A DNA stretch of 64,000 nucleotides from Aeromonas piscicola (GCF_000820005.1 NZ_CDBL01000080.1:1-64000), one strand, 5' to 3'; shown: positions 22,015 to 31,370, counted from the stretch's first letter. Translations and numbers: made by a program. Notes: generated by a model from the letters alone, not told the origin.

Positions 22015-23064
22015 TCAGTCAGACAAATTCTGACAAGCCAGCCGTTTCCCTTGCTGGTGGCTGTCACGGGCCAGATCCAGCAGCGCCATCACCGCCAATG
22101 CCTCGCTGGCCGGAACCGGATTCTCTCCCTCCCCCTTGATGGCGGCGCAGACGCCACGATAGTAGGCGCCGTAATTCCCCGACTCACCGACCACTGTCTG
22201 TTGCTGGAGCTGACCATCCCGAATGCGGCTGAGCTGGCCGGGTTCGCTGTCGAGGCCCCAGTCCGCCGCCGGTGGCCGCTTGCCGAGCTTGAGCTGCTCT
22301 TCCTGCACATCCATGCCGAACTTGATAAACGAGCCTTCGCTGCCGTGGATGACGAAGCGGGGCATGGTGGCCGACACCAGACAGCTGCCATGCAATATCA
22401 CTCTCAGCTCCCCATAGCCCAGCACCAGATGGAAGTAGTCATCCGCCAGGGCGCCTGGGCGCTGCTGCGCCAAATCCGCCTGCAGCCAGTCCGGTTGGCC
22501 GAACAGTTGCAGCGCCTGATCCAGAATGTGGGGGCCGAGATCGAACCAGAGTCCCGAACCGGGGCCGCCCGCTTCGCGCCAGCGCTGGCGCACTTCGGGG
22601 CGATAGCGGTCGAAGTGGGATTCAAATTGGGCGATCTGCCCCAGGGCACCTTCTGCCAGCAGACGGCGCACAGTGAGGAAATCCCCGTCCCAGCGCCGAT
22701 TGTGGAAGATGCTGAGCAGCCGCTGCTGCTTCCCGGCCAGCTCCACCAGGGCCTTCGCCTCGGCCAGATCCAGCGCGAACGGCTTGTCGATCACCACGTG
22801 CTTGCCCGCCAGCAGCGCCTGGCGGGCTATGGGGGCATGGGTATCGTTCGGCGTGGCGATCACCACCAGATCCACCGAAGGATCGGCCAACACCTCTGCC
22901 AGCGAGCCGACCCGGCAACCGGGCAGATCGGCCTGCACCTTGGCGGCATCCCGGCTCACTACCCAGCTGAGGGAGAGCCCCGGGGTACTGGTCAGGAAGG
23001 GGGCGTGAAAGGTCTGGCCTGCGAAGCCATAGCCCACCAGGGCGGCGTTGAGAGTCTGGCTCAT
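22015..23064 (-). CDS. Gfo/Idh/MocA family oxidoreductase (YdgJ-like)
   Basis: A 349-residue NAD(P)-dependent oxidoreductase. It has an N-terminal Rossmann fold (AALVGYGFAGQTFHAPFL), the dinucleotide/sugar motif GKHVVIDKPFALDLAEA (the EKP-like DKP), and a C-terminal alpha/beta domain with GPGSGLWFDLGPHILDQA. Closest pattern recalled is E. coli YdgJ. The substrate, probably a sugar or polyol, is unknown. It follows a Bcr/CflA pump gene on the same strand with a hairpin between. Confidence 0.9.
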   Translation of the reverse strand: MSQTLNAALVGYGFAGQTFHAPFLTSTPGLSLSWVVSRDAAKVQADLPGCRVGSLAEVLADPSVDLVVIATPNDTHAPIARQALLAGKHVVIDKPFALDLAEAKALVELAGKQQRLLSIFHNRRWDGDFLTVRRLLAEGALGQIAQFESHFDRYRPEVRQRWREAGGPGSGLWFDLGPHILDQALQLFGQPDWLQADLAQQRPGALADDYFHLVLGYGELRVILHGSCLVSATMPRFVIHGSEGSFIKFGMDVQEEQLKLGKRPPAADWGLDSEPGQLSRIRDGQLQQQTVVGESGNYGAYYRGVCAAIKGEGENPVPASEALAVMALLDLARDSHQQGKRLACQNLSD

Positions 23065-23141
23065 CCGGTTTTCTCCACGGGTCTGTCATGAGGGTCAGGC
23101 GAGGTATCGCCTGCAAAAGAGAAGGGGGCTCATGGCCCCCT
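23023..23141 (-). other. Hairpin between the pump and oxidoreductase genes
   Basis: The hairpin itself is at 23123-23141: AGGGGGC/GCCCCCT with loop TCATG and no T-tract. It may be a weak terminator of the upstream pump gene. Confidence 0.45.
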
Positions 23142-23166
23142 GAGTGTGCCCATCAGAGCACAGGAT

Positions 23167-24330
23167 TTATTGCAAACACAAGCGCCTGCCCTGCCGGGTC
23201 AACAGCAGCAACAAGGGCGGCAACAGCAGCCACATGTGCAGCGCCAGCTGATTGAGCGGATCCGGCATCAGCCAACCCGTGATCCCCACCAGAGCGCCAG
23301 AGCCGCTCATCTGGAACAGACCGAGCAGGGCCGCTGCCGTCCCGGCGCAGTGGCCGAAGGGGGCCAACGCCATGCCGGCTGCCGCCCCCAGCACCATGGC
23401 AAAGCCGATGCTGGAGAAGAACACGGGCCCCATCATCGCCAGCGGATGCTCGACGTGTTGCACCAGGGTCAGTGCCATGGCGGACAGCGTGATCACCAGC
23501 AGGCCGATGCGCAGCGTGCGTCTCGGCCCCACTCTGGCGATGAAGCGGGGCGCCAGGAAGCAGGCCAGTATGTTCAGCGCCGCATTGGCGGTGAACCAGT
23601 AGCTGAAACCGCTCATGTCCAGTCCCAGCTTCACCATCAGCTGCACCGGCGCCGCCGTGACATACGCCAGGATCACAGCCATCGCCAGCATGCAGAGGCT
23701 GGCATTGAACAGAAAACTCGGGGAGCGCAGCACAGGGCTGTAGCGGGACCAGCTGATGAGCGGACCACTGCTGCTGGTCTCGTCCGGACGGGTCTCCGGC
23801 ATGCGCCACAGCAGCCAGCTGCCGACGACGGCCGCATAGCCTGCCATGAACCAGAAGTTGGCAGACCAGCCCGCCTTGGCGGTGAGCCAGCCCCCGAGCA
23901 GCGGCGCCAGCGCCGGAATGAAGCAGATGGCGCCGTTCAGGTAGGAGATCATCTGGCCGCTCTTCTTGGGGCCATAGCTGTCACGCACCACCGAGAAGGC
24001 GGCGACCGAGGTGGCACAGGCACCGAAGCCTTGCAGCACCCGCGCCAGCATCAGCTCACCCAGGCTGGCGGCAAAACCGGCCGCCAGTGCGCTCAGGCCG
24101 TAAAGCAGCACGCCGCCCAGAGCGATGGGCTTGCGGCCATAACGGTCGGCGAGCGGCCCCACCAGCAGTTGCCCCAGTCCCATGCTGAACAGGAACCAGG
24201 TGATGGTGCCCTGCATCAGGGTCACCTCGGCACCGAGCTGCTCGGCCATCTGCGGGATGGCGGGCAGGTAGATGTCGATGGCCAGCGGACTGAACAGCAC
24301 CAGGAGTACAAGCAGAAGAATCAATGGCAT
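23167..24330 (-). CDS. Bcr/CflA family multidrug efflux MFS transporter
   Basis: A 387-residue protein with 12 hydrophobic segments. It shows the Bcr/CflA hallmarks: N-terminal SPLAIDIYLPAIPQMAEQLG, GQLLVGPLADRYGRKPI (MFS motif A) and RVLQGFGACATSVAAFSVVRD. It is expected to expel drugs such as chloramphenicol, bicyclomycin or sulfonamides by proton antiport. Its upstream region is shared with divergent rdgB. Confidence 0.93.
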   Translation of the reverse strand: MPLILLLVLLVLFSPLAIDIYLPAIPQMAEQLGAEVTLMQGTITWFLFSMGLGQLLVGPLADRYGRKPIALGGVLLYGLSALAAGFAASLGELMLARVLQGFGACATSVAAFSVVRDSYGPKKSGQMISYLNGAICFIPALAPLLGGWLTAKAGWSANFWFMAGYAAVVGSWLLWRMPETRPDETSSSGPLISWSRYSPVLRSPSFLFNASLCMLAMAVILAYVTAAPVQLMVKLGLDMSGFSYWFTANAALNILACFLAPRFIARVGPRRTLRIGLLVITLSAMALTLVQHVEHPLAMMGPVFFSSIGFAMVLGAAAGMALAPFGHCAGTAAALLGLFQMSGSGALVGITGWLMPDPLNQLALHMWLLLPPLLLLLTRQGRRLCLQ

Positions 24331-24566
24331 CAGTCACCTCAAGCCGTAAGGGAAAATCGATTGGGGCGCGAGTCTACTGACTCACAGTAATGAATTGAAA
24401 TGGTATTTAATCACTTTGGTTATTCCTATACGGAAACATGTATGTTATTCGCATCTCCACCGGGGTCACACTAGCGGCAAGCCAGGGCGGTATTGAGGGC
24501 AATTGGCGCTTTTACTCAAGGCGTGCCCCGCATAGAATGCGCAGATTATTTTTGCGGAGGTGCTCG

Positions 24567-25163
24567 ATGAACAAGCTTGTCCTGGCAACAGGTAACCAGA
24601 AAAAGGTGAAGGAATTGGCCGCCATGCTGGCCGATATGAAGATCCAGGTGATCCCACAGAGCGAGTTTGCTGTGCCTGATGCCGAAGAGACTGGCACCAC
24701 CTTCGTCGAGAATGCCATCATCAAGGCCCGCCACGCCGCCCGCATTACCGGTCTGCCCGCCGTCGCCGACGACTCGGGTCTGGAAGTGGATCTGCTGCAC
24801 GGCCGCCCCGGCGTCTACTCAGCCCGCTTCGCCGGCGAGCATGCCAGCGACAAGGACAACATCGACAAGCTGCTGGCCGAGCTCAAAGGAGCCCCCGATT
24901 ACCTCAAGAGCGCCCGCTTCTGGTGCGTGCTGGTCTACATGCGTCACGCCGACGATCCCACCCCCATCATCTGCCAGGCGAGCTGGGAGGGAATGATTAT
25001 TGACGAACCCCGCGGTCAACACGGCTTTGGCTATGATCCCGTGTTCTTCGTTCCCGACCATGACTGCACCTCGGCCCAGATGCCGAGCGAGCTGAAAAAC
25101 CAGCTCAGCCATCGCGGCCAGGCGTTGGCCAGGCTGAAAGAGGCCCTGGCGGCGACTCACTGA
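24567..25163 (+). CDS. rdgB: dITP/XTP pyrophosphatase (RdgB/HAM1)
   Basis: A 198-residue house-cleaning enzyme that hydrolyses dITP, dXTP and ITP to monophosphates, keeping deaminated purines out of DNA. It starts LVLATGNQKKVKELAAML and has ADDSGLEVDLLHGRPGVYSARFAG and GFGYDPVFFVP, all family signatures. CGGAGG precedes ATG 24567; longer in-frame starts lack this. It is followed 83 nt later by hemW, as in E. coli. Confidence 0.97.
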   Translation: MNKLVLATGNQKKVKELAAMLADMKIQVIPQSEFAVPDAEETGTTFVENAIIKARHAARITGLPAVADDSGLEVDLLHGRPGVYSARFAGEHASDKDNIDKLLAELKGAPDYLKSARFWCVLVYMRHADDPTPIICQASWEGMIIDEPRGQHGFGYDPVFFVPDHDCTSAQMPSELKNQLSHRGQALARLKEALAATH

Positions 25164-25246
25164 GTCCGGACCATACGCCGGCACGCATTTCATCTACAAT
25201 GGGGGGCCGTCAGCCCACGTTTTTATGTTTGATTATTGGAAGCCCC

Positions 25247-26392
25247 ATGCTGCAACTGCCGCCCCTCTCCCTCTATATCCATGTGCCTTGGTGCGTCCAG
25301 AAGTGTCCCTACTGCGACTTCAACTCCCACGCCCAGAAAGGGGAGCTGCCTCATCTCGAGTACGTGGCCGCCCTGCTGGAGGATCTGGATCAGGATCTGA
25401 AGTGGGCCCAGGGGCGTCCACTCTCCTCCATCTTCATCGGCGGGGGAACACCCAGCCTGCTGACGGTAGAGGCCATGCAGACCCTGCTGGACGGGGTACG
25501 CGCCCGCATCGCCCTGACGCCGGATTGCGAAATCACCATGGAGGCCAACCCGGGCACTGTGGAGGCGGACAAGTTCGCCGGCTTCCAGCGGGCGGGCATC
25601 AACCGCATCTCCATCGGGGTGCAGAGCTTCCAGCAAGAAAAATTGACCCGGCTCGGCCGCATCCACGGCCCCGAAGAGGCTCGCAAGGCTGCCGAACTGG
25701 CCCACGCCATCGCGCTGCCCACCTTCAACCTGGACCTGATGCACGGCCTGCCAGATCAGAGCCTGAACGATGCCCTCTATGATCTGCAACAGGCCATCGA
25801 CTGCGCGCCGCCGCATCTCTCCTGGTATCAGCTCACCATAGAGCCGAACACGGCGTTCGCCTCCAAGCCGCCACGGCTGCCGGAGGATGACACCCTGTGG
25901 GACATCTACGAGCAGGGCCACGCCATGCTTACCGCCCAGGGCTACCATCAGTACGAGATCTCGGCCTATGCCAAAGCGGGCTATCAGTGCCGCCACAACC
26001 TCAACTACTGGCGTTTCGGCGATTATCTTGGAATTGGTTGCGGCGCCCACGGCAAGATGACGGCTCTCGCCAGCGGCCAGATACTGCGCAGCGCCAAGGT
26101 GAAGCACCCGAAAGGCTATCTGGATCCCGCCCGCCCCTACCTGGACAAGCAGTGGCAGGTGACCGAGGACGAACTGCCGCTGGAGTACTTCATGAACCGG
26201 TTCAGATTATTCGAGCCGGCCCCCAAGGCGGAGTTCGAGGCTTACACCGGCTTGGGCCTGGAGCGGGTGGAGACTATGCTCGCGATTGCCCAGACCAAGG
26301 AGCTGATCGAAGACCTGGGTGATTGCTGGCAGCTCACCGCCCTCGGCCATCGCTACCTGAACGTGCTGCTCGAGCTCTTTATGGACGAATAA
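25247..26392 (+). CDS. hemW: Radical SAM heme chaperone HemW
   Basis: A 381-residue radical SAM protein with the [4Fe-4S] motif C16xxxC20xxC23 (CVQKCPYCDF). The residue after the motif is Phe, as in HemW, rather than the fourth Cys of true oxygen-independent coproporphyrinogen oxidases. HemW binds heme and delivers it to respiratory proteins. The start at ATG 25247 (MLQLPPLSLYIHVPWC) is chosen by alignment and a GGAAG upstream. It probably forms an operon with rdgB. Confidence 0.95.
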   Translation: MLQLPPLSLYIHVPWCVQKCPYCDFNSHAQKGELPHLEYVAALLEDLDQDLKWAQGRPLSSIFIGGGTPSLLTVEAMQTLLDGVRARIALTPDCEITMEANPGTVEADKFAGFQRAGINRISIGVQSFQQEKLTRLGRIHGPEEARKAAELAHAIALPTFNLDLMHGLPDQSLNDALYDLQQAIDCAPPHLSWYQLTIEPNTAFASKPPRLPEDDTLWDIYEQGHAMLTAQGYHQYEISAYAKAGYQCRHNLNYWRFGDYLGIGCGAHGKMTALASGQILRSAKVKHPKGYLDPARPYLDKQWQVTEDELPLEYFMNRFRLFEPAPKAEFEAYTGLGLERVETMLAIAQTKELIEDLGDCWQLTALGHRYLNVLLELFMDE

Positions 26393-26428
26393 GCCGATGG
26401 GGCATGGCAAGGTCCGGCTTCACTGCCA

Positions 26429-26463
26429 ACACAATGAGGGCGCCCATGGCGCCCTCATTGTGT
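26429..26463. terminator. Perfect 15-bp palindrome between hemW and arfA
   Basis: Arms ACACAATGAGGGCGC (26429-26443) and GCGCCCTCATTGTGT (26449-26463) around a 5-nt loop. It lies between converging hemW and arfA. It has no T-tract on either side, so it may act with Rho or as an RNase III site rather than as a simple intrinsic terminator. Confidence 0.75.
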
Positions 26464-26490
26464 CAGTCATGCCTTGCGGCAGAAACCCGC

Positions 26491-26520
26491 TCAGCAGCAG
26501 ACGCATCCCATCTGCTGTTG
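26491..26520 (-). promoter_or_regulatory. Stem-loop overlapping the arfA stop codon
   Basis: On the minus strand CAACAGCAGA pairs with TCTGCTGCTG (one mismatch) around a 9-nt loop; the TGA stop falls at the very end of the 3' arm. In E. coli an intragenic hairpin cut by RNase III makes arfA mRNA non-stop and subject to tmRNA. This hairpin could play the same part. This is inference by analogy. Confidence 0.6.
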
Positions 26521-26727
26521 GCCGGGCTCCCACCGCTTGCCATATTTGGCCTTGCGCTGGTAACTCCCCTTGCCCTTCTTGTTTTGCTCGACCCGGCTGC
26601 GAAACAGCGGATCCGTGAGCAGGGCTTGCAAGTGGTTATCCTTTATCTCCCCGCGCCTGTGGGCATAGCCTGCCTGAGCGGCGATATCCTGCACGATGAC
26701 GGGCTCATCAACCCTTCTCTTGGCCAT
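26491..26727 (-). CDS. arfA: Alternative ribosome-rescue factor ArfA
   Basis: A 78-residue basic protein. The core [34 protein letters not shown] closely follows E. coli ArfA, which recruits RF2 to ribosomes stalled without a stop codon when tmRNA fails. The tail (MGCVCC) is unlike E. coli. The last ten codons and the stop lie in a stem-loop (26491-26520). This fits the known scheme in which ArfA is made from a truncated message. Compared with E. coli there is a ~25-residue N-terminal extension; the true start may be downstream. Confidence 0.93.
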   Translation of the reverse strand: MAKRRVDEPVIVQDIAAQAGYAHRRGEIKDNHLQALLTDPLFRSRVEQNKKGKGSYQRKAKYGKRWEPGQQQMGCVCC

Positions 26728-26858
26728 AGTGGCTCCTTCTCTTCTCTCTCGTTATTGGCTGTATTGCGGTTTTCTCTGCAGGCCCTGTGGCCCAGGTCAA
26801 AAACGCAGCGATTTTGTCACCAAATCGCCGCCGTCACAATAGCATCCTGGCAAACTGA

Positions 26859-27398
26859 TCAGCCCTTTTGCTTGCGCTGGTAACTCACCTGAACAATCCC
26901 GCTTGGCAGCGTCTTCACCTGAGCTGGATACCAGTGACTCACCGGGATATCAGTTCCGAACAGCGGAATGCCTTTGCCAAGCAGCACCGGGACGCTGGAC
27001 AGCGTCAGCGTATCGACCAGCTCGGCCTGCAGAGCCTGGCGCACCAGGTTGCCACCATCCAGATAGACATGGCGGGCCCCTTGATCCCACAGCCCGGCCA
27101 GTACCTGCCTCAGTTCACCACTGACAAATTGTTCCTGATAGCGGGGCTCGACGGGATTGTGCGTCATCACCCTGACTCTCAGTCCTTCGTAGGGCCAGAC
27201 GCCGAACCCCATGATGGCATCATAGGTATTGCGCCCCATCAGCAGCGTATCGCTATGTTCCATCAGCGCATTGAACCCGGTTTCATCGGGGGGATCGGAG
27301 GAATAAGGCGTCAACCAGTCGAGTGAGTGGGCCTCCCCTGCGATGAAGCCATCAAGGGAAAGCGCCAGGAAGACGGTGACTTCGGGTCTTGTCATCAT
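26859..27398 (-). CDS. Dihydrofolate reductase-like (RibD C-terminal family) protein
   Basis: A 179-residue protein with the DHFR-like fold of the YyaP/YwjB group: VTVFLALSLDGFIAG at the start, TLLMGRNTYDAIMGFG, and GARHVYLDGGNLVRQAL in the NADPH-binding region. Its substrate is unknown and it is unlikely to be the housekeeping FolA. The start at ATG 27398 gives MMTRPEVTVF, with a weak AGAGA upstream. It is followed on the same strand by arfA after 131 nt. Confidence 0.85.
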   Translation of the reverse strand: MMTRPEVTVFLALSLDGFIAGEAHSLDWLTPYSSDPPDETGFNALMEHSDTLLMGRNTYDAIMGFGVWPYEGLRVRVMTHNPVEPRYQEQFVSGELRQVLAGLWDQGARHVYLDGGNLVRQALQAELVDTLTLSSVPVLLGKGIPLFGTDIPVSHWYPAQVKTLPSGIVQVSYQRKQKG

Positions 27399-27479
27399 GA
27401 TGTTTGTCTCTGTGCGCAAACGGCTGATAGGGCGCTATTTGGATGCTCGCCACCAGCAACCGCTGTCGGGTCAATGGGT

Positions 27480-27920
27480 TTATTCATGAGCGTGGGCGTG
27501 ATGCTCATGCTGGGCGGGGGCGCCAGATTCGAGCACCTCCAGGATGGCGCAGTGCTCCGCCGAGCGCGGGCCGCCGCAGCAGATGTTGGAGAGCTCGCGC
27601 AGGTTCTCACGAAAGCGGGTCAACTCCATGATCTTCTGCTCCACCTGGGCCAGCTTGGTGTCGGCCACCGCTTTCACCTCCTGACAGGTCACCTTGGCTT
27701 TGTTGGTATCGAGGTCGAGCAGCTCACCGATGTCGGCAAGGGAGAATCCCACCGACTTGGCACGTATGATGAACTCCAGTCGCCGCCTGTCCTGCTCGCC
27801 GTAGAGGCGGTAGCCGGACTCGTTCCGGATCCCAGGCGAGATGAGGCCATTCTTCTCGTAAAAACGCAGGGTATCCGCCTTTACCCCACACGCTTTGGCC
27901 AGTTCCCCGATCCGATACAT
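27480..27920 (-). CDS. zntR: Zinc-responsive MerR-family regulator ZntR
   Basis: A 146-residue MerR-type activator. The winged HTH MYRIGELAKACGVKADTLRFYEKN, a dimerisation helix and the metal-site cysteines (TCQEVK, then ICCGGPRSAEHC) match ZntR, which activates the zinc exporter zntA by twisting its promoter. The C-terminus is His-rich (HEHHAHAHE), unlike E. coli ZntR, and may add zinc-binding capacity. No zntA is present in this window, so its target lies elsewhere. A related metal specificity cannot be excluded. Confidence 0.87.
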   Translation of the reverse strand: MYRIGELAKACGVKADTLRFYEKNGLISPGIRNESGYRLYGEQDRRRLEFIIRAKSVGFSLADIGELLDLDTNKAKVTCQEVKAVADTKLAQVEQKIMELTRFRENLRELSNICCGGPRSAEHCAILEVLESGAPAQHEHHAHAHE

Positions 27921-28341
27921 GCCCTGTCTCCCTTCTGGTTTGCCACTCGAAAAAACCGGAACCTACTATCGCCCCTTTGCCCATTGATTGCCAGCCAGGG
28001 GCAGGAAAGGGACAAGCAAAAGGTGATCCCGCCGCTTTTTTTCATCAAAACACTGAAAAGACAAACGTTTCACAAAAACCACCAGAAAACGTTTAACACC
28101 TCACCAGACAAGGCTTTGTCACTTTAAAAAATCCACCACAGGTCACATTTTTTGTGTAGAATATGCGCCCACAAGAGAGCGTCGCGTCAAAGCGGGCATT
28201 TCCTAAAACACGTTTGCCAACAGCAGATTTTTTTGGCGAGAGTGATTTGCGAAATCCCCCACTTCCATTTATTTGGGGACTCTCTGTGTTGAGCCTCGCC
28301 TCCCATGGAACAGTCCCCGTTATGCTGAGGACGATAGTGTG
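27921..28341 (+). promoter_or_regulatory. purH upstream region with two PurR-like boxes
   Basis: A 421-nt gene-free region between divergent zntR and purH. Two motifs with an AAACGTTT core, at 28059-28074 and 28083-28098 and 24 bp apart centre to centre, resemble the PurR operator core. A possible -10 TAGAAT lies at 28157-28162, without a clear -35. This implies a leader of ~170 nt. At 28304 a second ATGGAACA with a similar upstream TGAG spacing mirrors the purH start. Confidence 0.5.
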
Positions 28342-29934
28342 ATGGAACAAGCTCGACCCATTCGCCGTGCACTGCTGAGTGTGTCTGACAAGACTGGCAT
28401 CCTGGAATTTGCCAAGGCACTCAACGAACGTGGCGTGGCCTTGCTCTCCACCGGCGGCACCGCCAAGTTGCTCGCAGACGCGGGTCTGCCGGTGACCGAG
28501 GTCTCCGACTACACGGGTTTCCCCGAGATGATGGATGGCCGGGTCAAGACCCTGCATCCCAAGGTCCACGGCGGCATTCTCGGTCGTCGCGATCGGGATG
28601 ACGCCATCATGGCCCAACACGCTATCTCCCCCATCGACATGGTTGTCGTCAACCTCTACCCCTTTGCCGCGACAGTGGCCAAAGCGGGTTGCACCCTGGC
28701 CGATGCGGTCGAGAACATCGACATCGGCGGCCCGACCATGGTGCGTTCCGCCGCCAAAAACCACAAAGACGTGGCCATCGTCGTCAAGGCAGCCGACTAC
28801 GCGCGCGTGATCGCCGAGATGGATGCCAACGGCAACAGCCTGCAACTGGCTACCCGTTTTGACCTTGCCATCGCCGCCTTCGAGCACACTGCCGCCTATG
28901 ACGGCATGATCGCCAACTACTTCGGCACCATGGTGCCGAGCTATGGAGACAACAAGGAAGGCGACGCCGAGTCCCGTTTTCCGCGCACCTTCAACAGCCA
29001 GTTCATCAAGAAGCAGGACATGCGCTATGGCGAGAACAGCCATCAGGCTGCCGCCTTCTATGCCGAGGAGCAGGCCGCACCGGGCTCTGTCTCCAGCGCC
29101 ATCCAGTTGCAGGGCAAGGCGCTCTCCTACAACAACATCGCCGATACCGACGCGGCGCTGGAGTGCGTGAAAGAGTTCAACGAGCCGGCCTGCGTCATCG
29201 TCAAACATGCCAATCCCTGTGGCGTGGCCATCGGCGCTGACCTGCTGACTGCCTACGATCGCGCCTACCAGACCGACCCTACTTCCGCCTTTGGCGGCAT
29301 CATCGCCTTCAACCGCGAACTGGATGGGGCCACCGCAGCCGCCATAGTCGCACGCCAGTTCGTGGAAGTGATCATTGCCCCGAGCGTGAGCCAGGCAGCC
29401 CGTGACGCCGTTGCCAGCAAGCAGAACGTACGCCTGCTCGAGTGCGGCCAATGGACTGCGCCGGCTCAGGGCTTTGACCTCAAGCGGGTCAACGGCGGCC
29501 TGCTGGTGCAGGAGCGGGATCTTGGCATGGTGACTCAGGGCGACCTGAAAGTGGTCAGCAAGCGCCAGCCGACCGAGGCCGAACTGAAAGATCTGCTGTT
29601 CTGCTGGAAAGTGGCCAAGTTCGTCAAATCCAACGCCATCGTCTACGCCAAAGAGGGTCAGACCATAGGCGTCGGCGCCGGCCAGATGAGCCGGGTCTAC
29701 TCCGCCAAGATCGCCGGCATCAAGGCCGAGGATGAAGGGCTGACGGTGGCAGGCTCCGTCATGGCCTCCGATGCCTTCTTCCCGTTCCGCGATGGCATAG
29801 ATGCCGCCGCGGCCGCCGGTATCGCCTGTGTCATCCAGCCGGGTGGCTCGATACGCGATCAGGAGGTAATCGACGCCGCCGACGAACACGGCATGACAAT
29901 GGTGTTCACCAACATGCGCCATTTCCGTCACTGA
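28342..29934 (+). CDS. purH: Bifunctional AICAR transformylase/IMP cyclohydrolase
   Basis: A 530-residue enzyme catalysing the last two steps of IMP synthesis. The N-terminal IMP cyclohydrolase half shows [27 protein letters not shown] and [12 protein letters not shown]. The C-terminal formyltransferase half has the [11 protein letters not shown] motif containing the catalytic Lys-His. The length matches E. coli (529). The ATG at 28342 is preceded by TGAGGA; an upstream in-frame start at 28273 would add 23 residues without family support. It is followed by purD after ~117 nt, as in E. coli. Confidence 0.98.
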   Translation: MEQARPIRRALLSVSDKTGILEFAKALNERGVALLSTGGTAKLLADAGLPVTEVSDYTGFPEMMDGRVKTLHPKVHGGILGRRDRDDAIMAQHAISPIDMVVVNLYPFAATVAKAGCTLADAVENIDIGGPTMVRSAAKNHKDVAIVVKAADYARVIAEMDANGNSLQLATRFDLAIAAFEHTAAYDGMIANYFGTMVPSYGDNKEGDAESRFPRTFNSQFIKKQDMRYGENSHQAAAFYAEEQAAPGSVSSAIQLQGKALSYNNIADTDAALECVKEFNEPACVIVKHANPCGVAIGADLLTAYDRAYQTDPTSAFGGIIAFNRELDGATAAAIVARQFVEVIIAPSVSQAARDAVASKQNVRLLECGQWTAPAQGFDLKRVNGGLLVQERDLGMVTQGDLKVVSKRQPTEAELKDLLFCWKVAKFVKSNAIVYAKEGQTIGVGAGQMSRVYSAKIAGIKAEDEGLTVAGSVMASDAFFPFRDGIDAAAAAGIACVIQPGGSIRDQEVIDAADEHGMTMVFTNMRHFRH

Positions 29935-29940
29935 TGAGTC

Positions 29941-29966
29941 AGGGTCGCCGCTGGCGGCCCTTTTGT
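29941..29966 (+). terminator. Hairpin between purH and purD
   Basis: AGGGTCGCC pairs with GGCGGCCCT (one G-T pair) around a 3-nt loop, followed by TTTTG. It may attenuate transcription into purD rather than stop it fully. Confidence 0.6.
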
Positions 29967-30051
29967 TGTCTCTTTTCAACTGACTATTTTCAACCGGCGA
30001 CGCACCATCTGCGGGCCGAGCCGGTTACCACGAATAGAAGCGAGCGATACG

Positions 30052-31341
30052 ATGAAAGTACTGATCATTGGCAACGGCGGTCGTGAACATGCCCTGGCCT
30101 GGAAGGCCAAACACTCCCCACTGGTACACCACGTCTTCGTGGCGCCGGGCAATGCGGGCACCCAGCTGGAGCCGGGCGTCGAGAACGTCGCCATTGAGGC
30201 GACCGACATCGAGGGGCTGCTGGCCTTCGCCAAGGAAAAACAGATAGGTCTCACCATAGTCGGGCCGGAAGCGCCGCTGGTGAAAGGGGTGGTCGATGCC
30301 TTCCGCGCTGCCGGTCAGCCCATCTTCGGCCCAACCGCCGCCGCCGCCCAACTGGAAGGCTCCAAGGCCTTCACCAAGGATTTCCTGGCCCGTCACGCCA
30401 TTCCGACCGCCGACTACCAGAACTTCACCGAGGTGGAGCCGGCACTGGCCTACCTGCGTGAGAAGGGCGCCCCCATCGTCATCAAGGCCGATGGTCTGGC
30501 GGCGGGCAAGGGCGTGATCGTCGCCATGACCCTGCAAGAAGCGGAAGACGCAGTGCGTGACATGCTCTCCGGCAATGCATTTGGCGATGCCGGTGCCCGT
30601 GTGGTGATCGAAGAGTTTCTGGACGGGGAAGAGGCGAGCTTCATCGTCATGGTGGATGGCGAGCATGTGCTGCCCATGGCCACCAGTCAGGATCACAAAC
30701 GGGTCGGCGATGGCGACACAGGCCCCAACACAGGCGGCATGGGGGCTTATTCCCCGGCCCCCGTGGTCACCGATGCGGTGCACAAGAAGGTGATGGAGCA
30801 GGTGATCATGCCGACCGTGCGTGGCATGGCGGCCGAAGGCAATGTTTACACCGGCTTCCTCTACGCAGGCCTGATGATAGATGGCCTAGGTAATCCCAAG
30901 GTGATCGAATTCAACTGCCGCTTCGGCGACCCAGAGACCCAGCCCATCATGCTGCGGATGCAATCCGATCTGGTGGAACTCTGCCTGGCCGCCTGCGCAG
31001 GCAAGCTTGATCAGAAGGAGGCCATCTATGACCCCCGCGCCGCCATCGGTGTGGTGTTGGCAGCGGGTGGTTATCCCGGTGACTACTGCAGCAATCGCCC
31101 CATCAGCGGACTGCCGGTGGATGAAGTAGCCGGTGAGAAGGTATTCCATGCCGGCACCCGGCTGGAAGGGGATACCAGCCTGACCCAGGGTGGCCGCGTG
31201 CTGTGCGCCACCGCCCTTGGCCATACCGTCGCCGAAGCCCAGCAGCGAGCCTATCAGCTGGCGGCTCGCATCAAGTGGGATGGCCTCTTCTACCGCAAGG
31301 ACATCGGCTGGCGTGCCATAGAGCGCGAGCAGGCGCAGTAA
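30052..31341 (+). CDS. purD: Phosphoribosylamine-glycine ligase
   Basis: A 429-residue ATP-grasp enzyme making glycinamide ribonucleotide in purine synthesis. It has the N-terminal MKVLIIGNGGREHALAWK, the ATP-grasp IKADGLAAGKGVIVA and the family signature RFGDPETQ near residue 290. The length equals E. coli PurD. It is the second gene of the purHD unit and is followed by a terminator. Confidence 0.98.
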   Translation: MKVLIIGNGGREHALAWKAKHSPLVHHVFVAPGNAGTQLEPGVENVAIEATDIEGLLAFAKEKQIGLTIVGPEAPLVKGVVDAFRAAGQPIFGPTAAAAQLEGSKAFTKDFLARHAIPTADYQNFTEVEPALAYLREKGAPIVIKADGLAAGKGVIVAMTLQEAEDAVRDMLSGNAFGDAGARVVIEEFLDGEEASFIVMVDGEHVLPMATSQDHKRVGDGDTGPNTGGMGAYSPAPVVTDAVHKKVMEQVIMPTVRGMAAEGNVYTGFLYAGLMIDGLGNPKVIEFNCRFGDPETQPIMLRMQSDLVELCLAACAGKLDQKEAIYDPRAAIGVVLAAGGYPGDYCSNRPISGLPVDEVAGEKVFHAGTRLEGDTSLTQGGRVLCATALGHTVAEAQQRAYQLAARIKWDGLFYRKDIGWRAIEREQAQ

Positions 31342-31370
31342 TCTCCGCCTTCGGTACCATCATGATCATC

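Noticed and set aside
28093..29979. 628-codon open frame antisense to purH
   Set aside because: A shadow of purH. Its product has no recognisable fold and is skewed by GC-rich codon complementarity; purH is certain.
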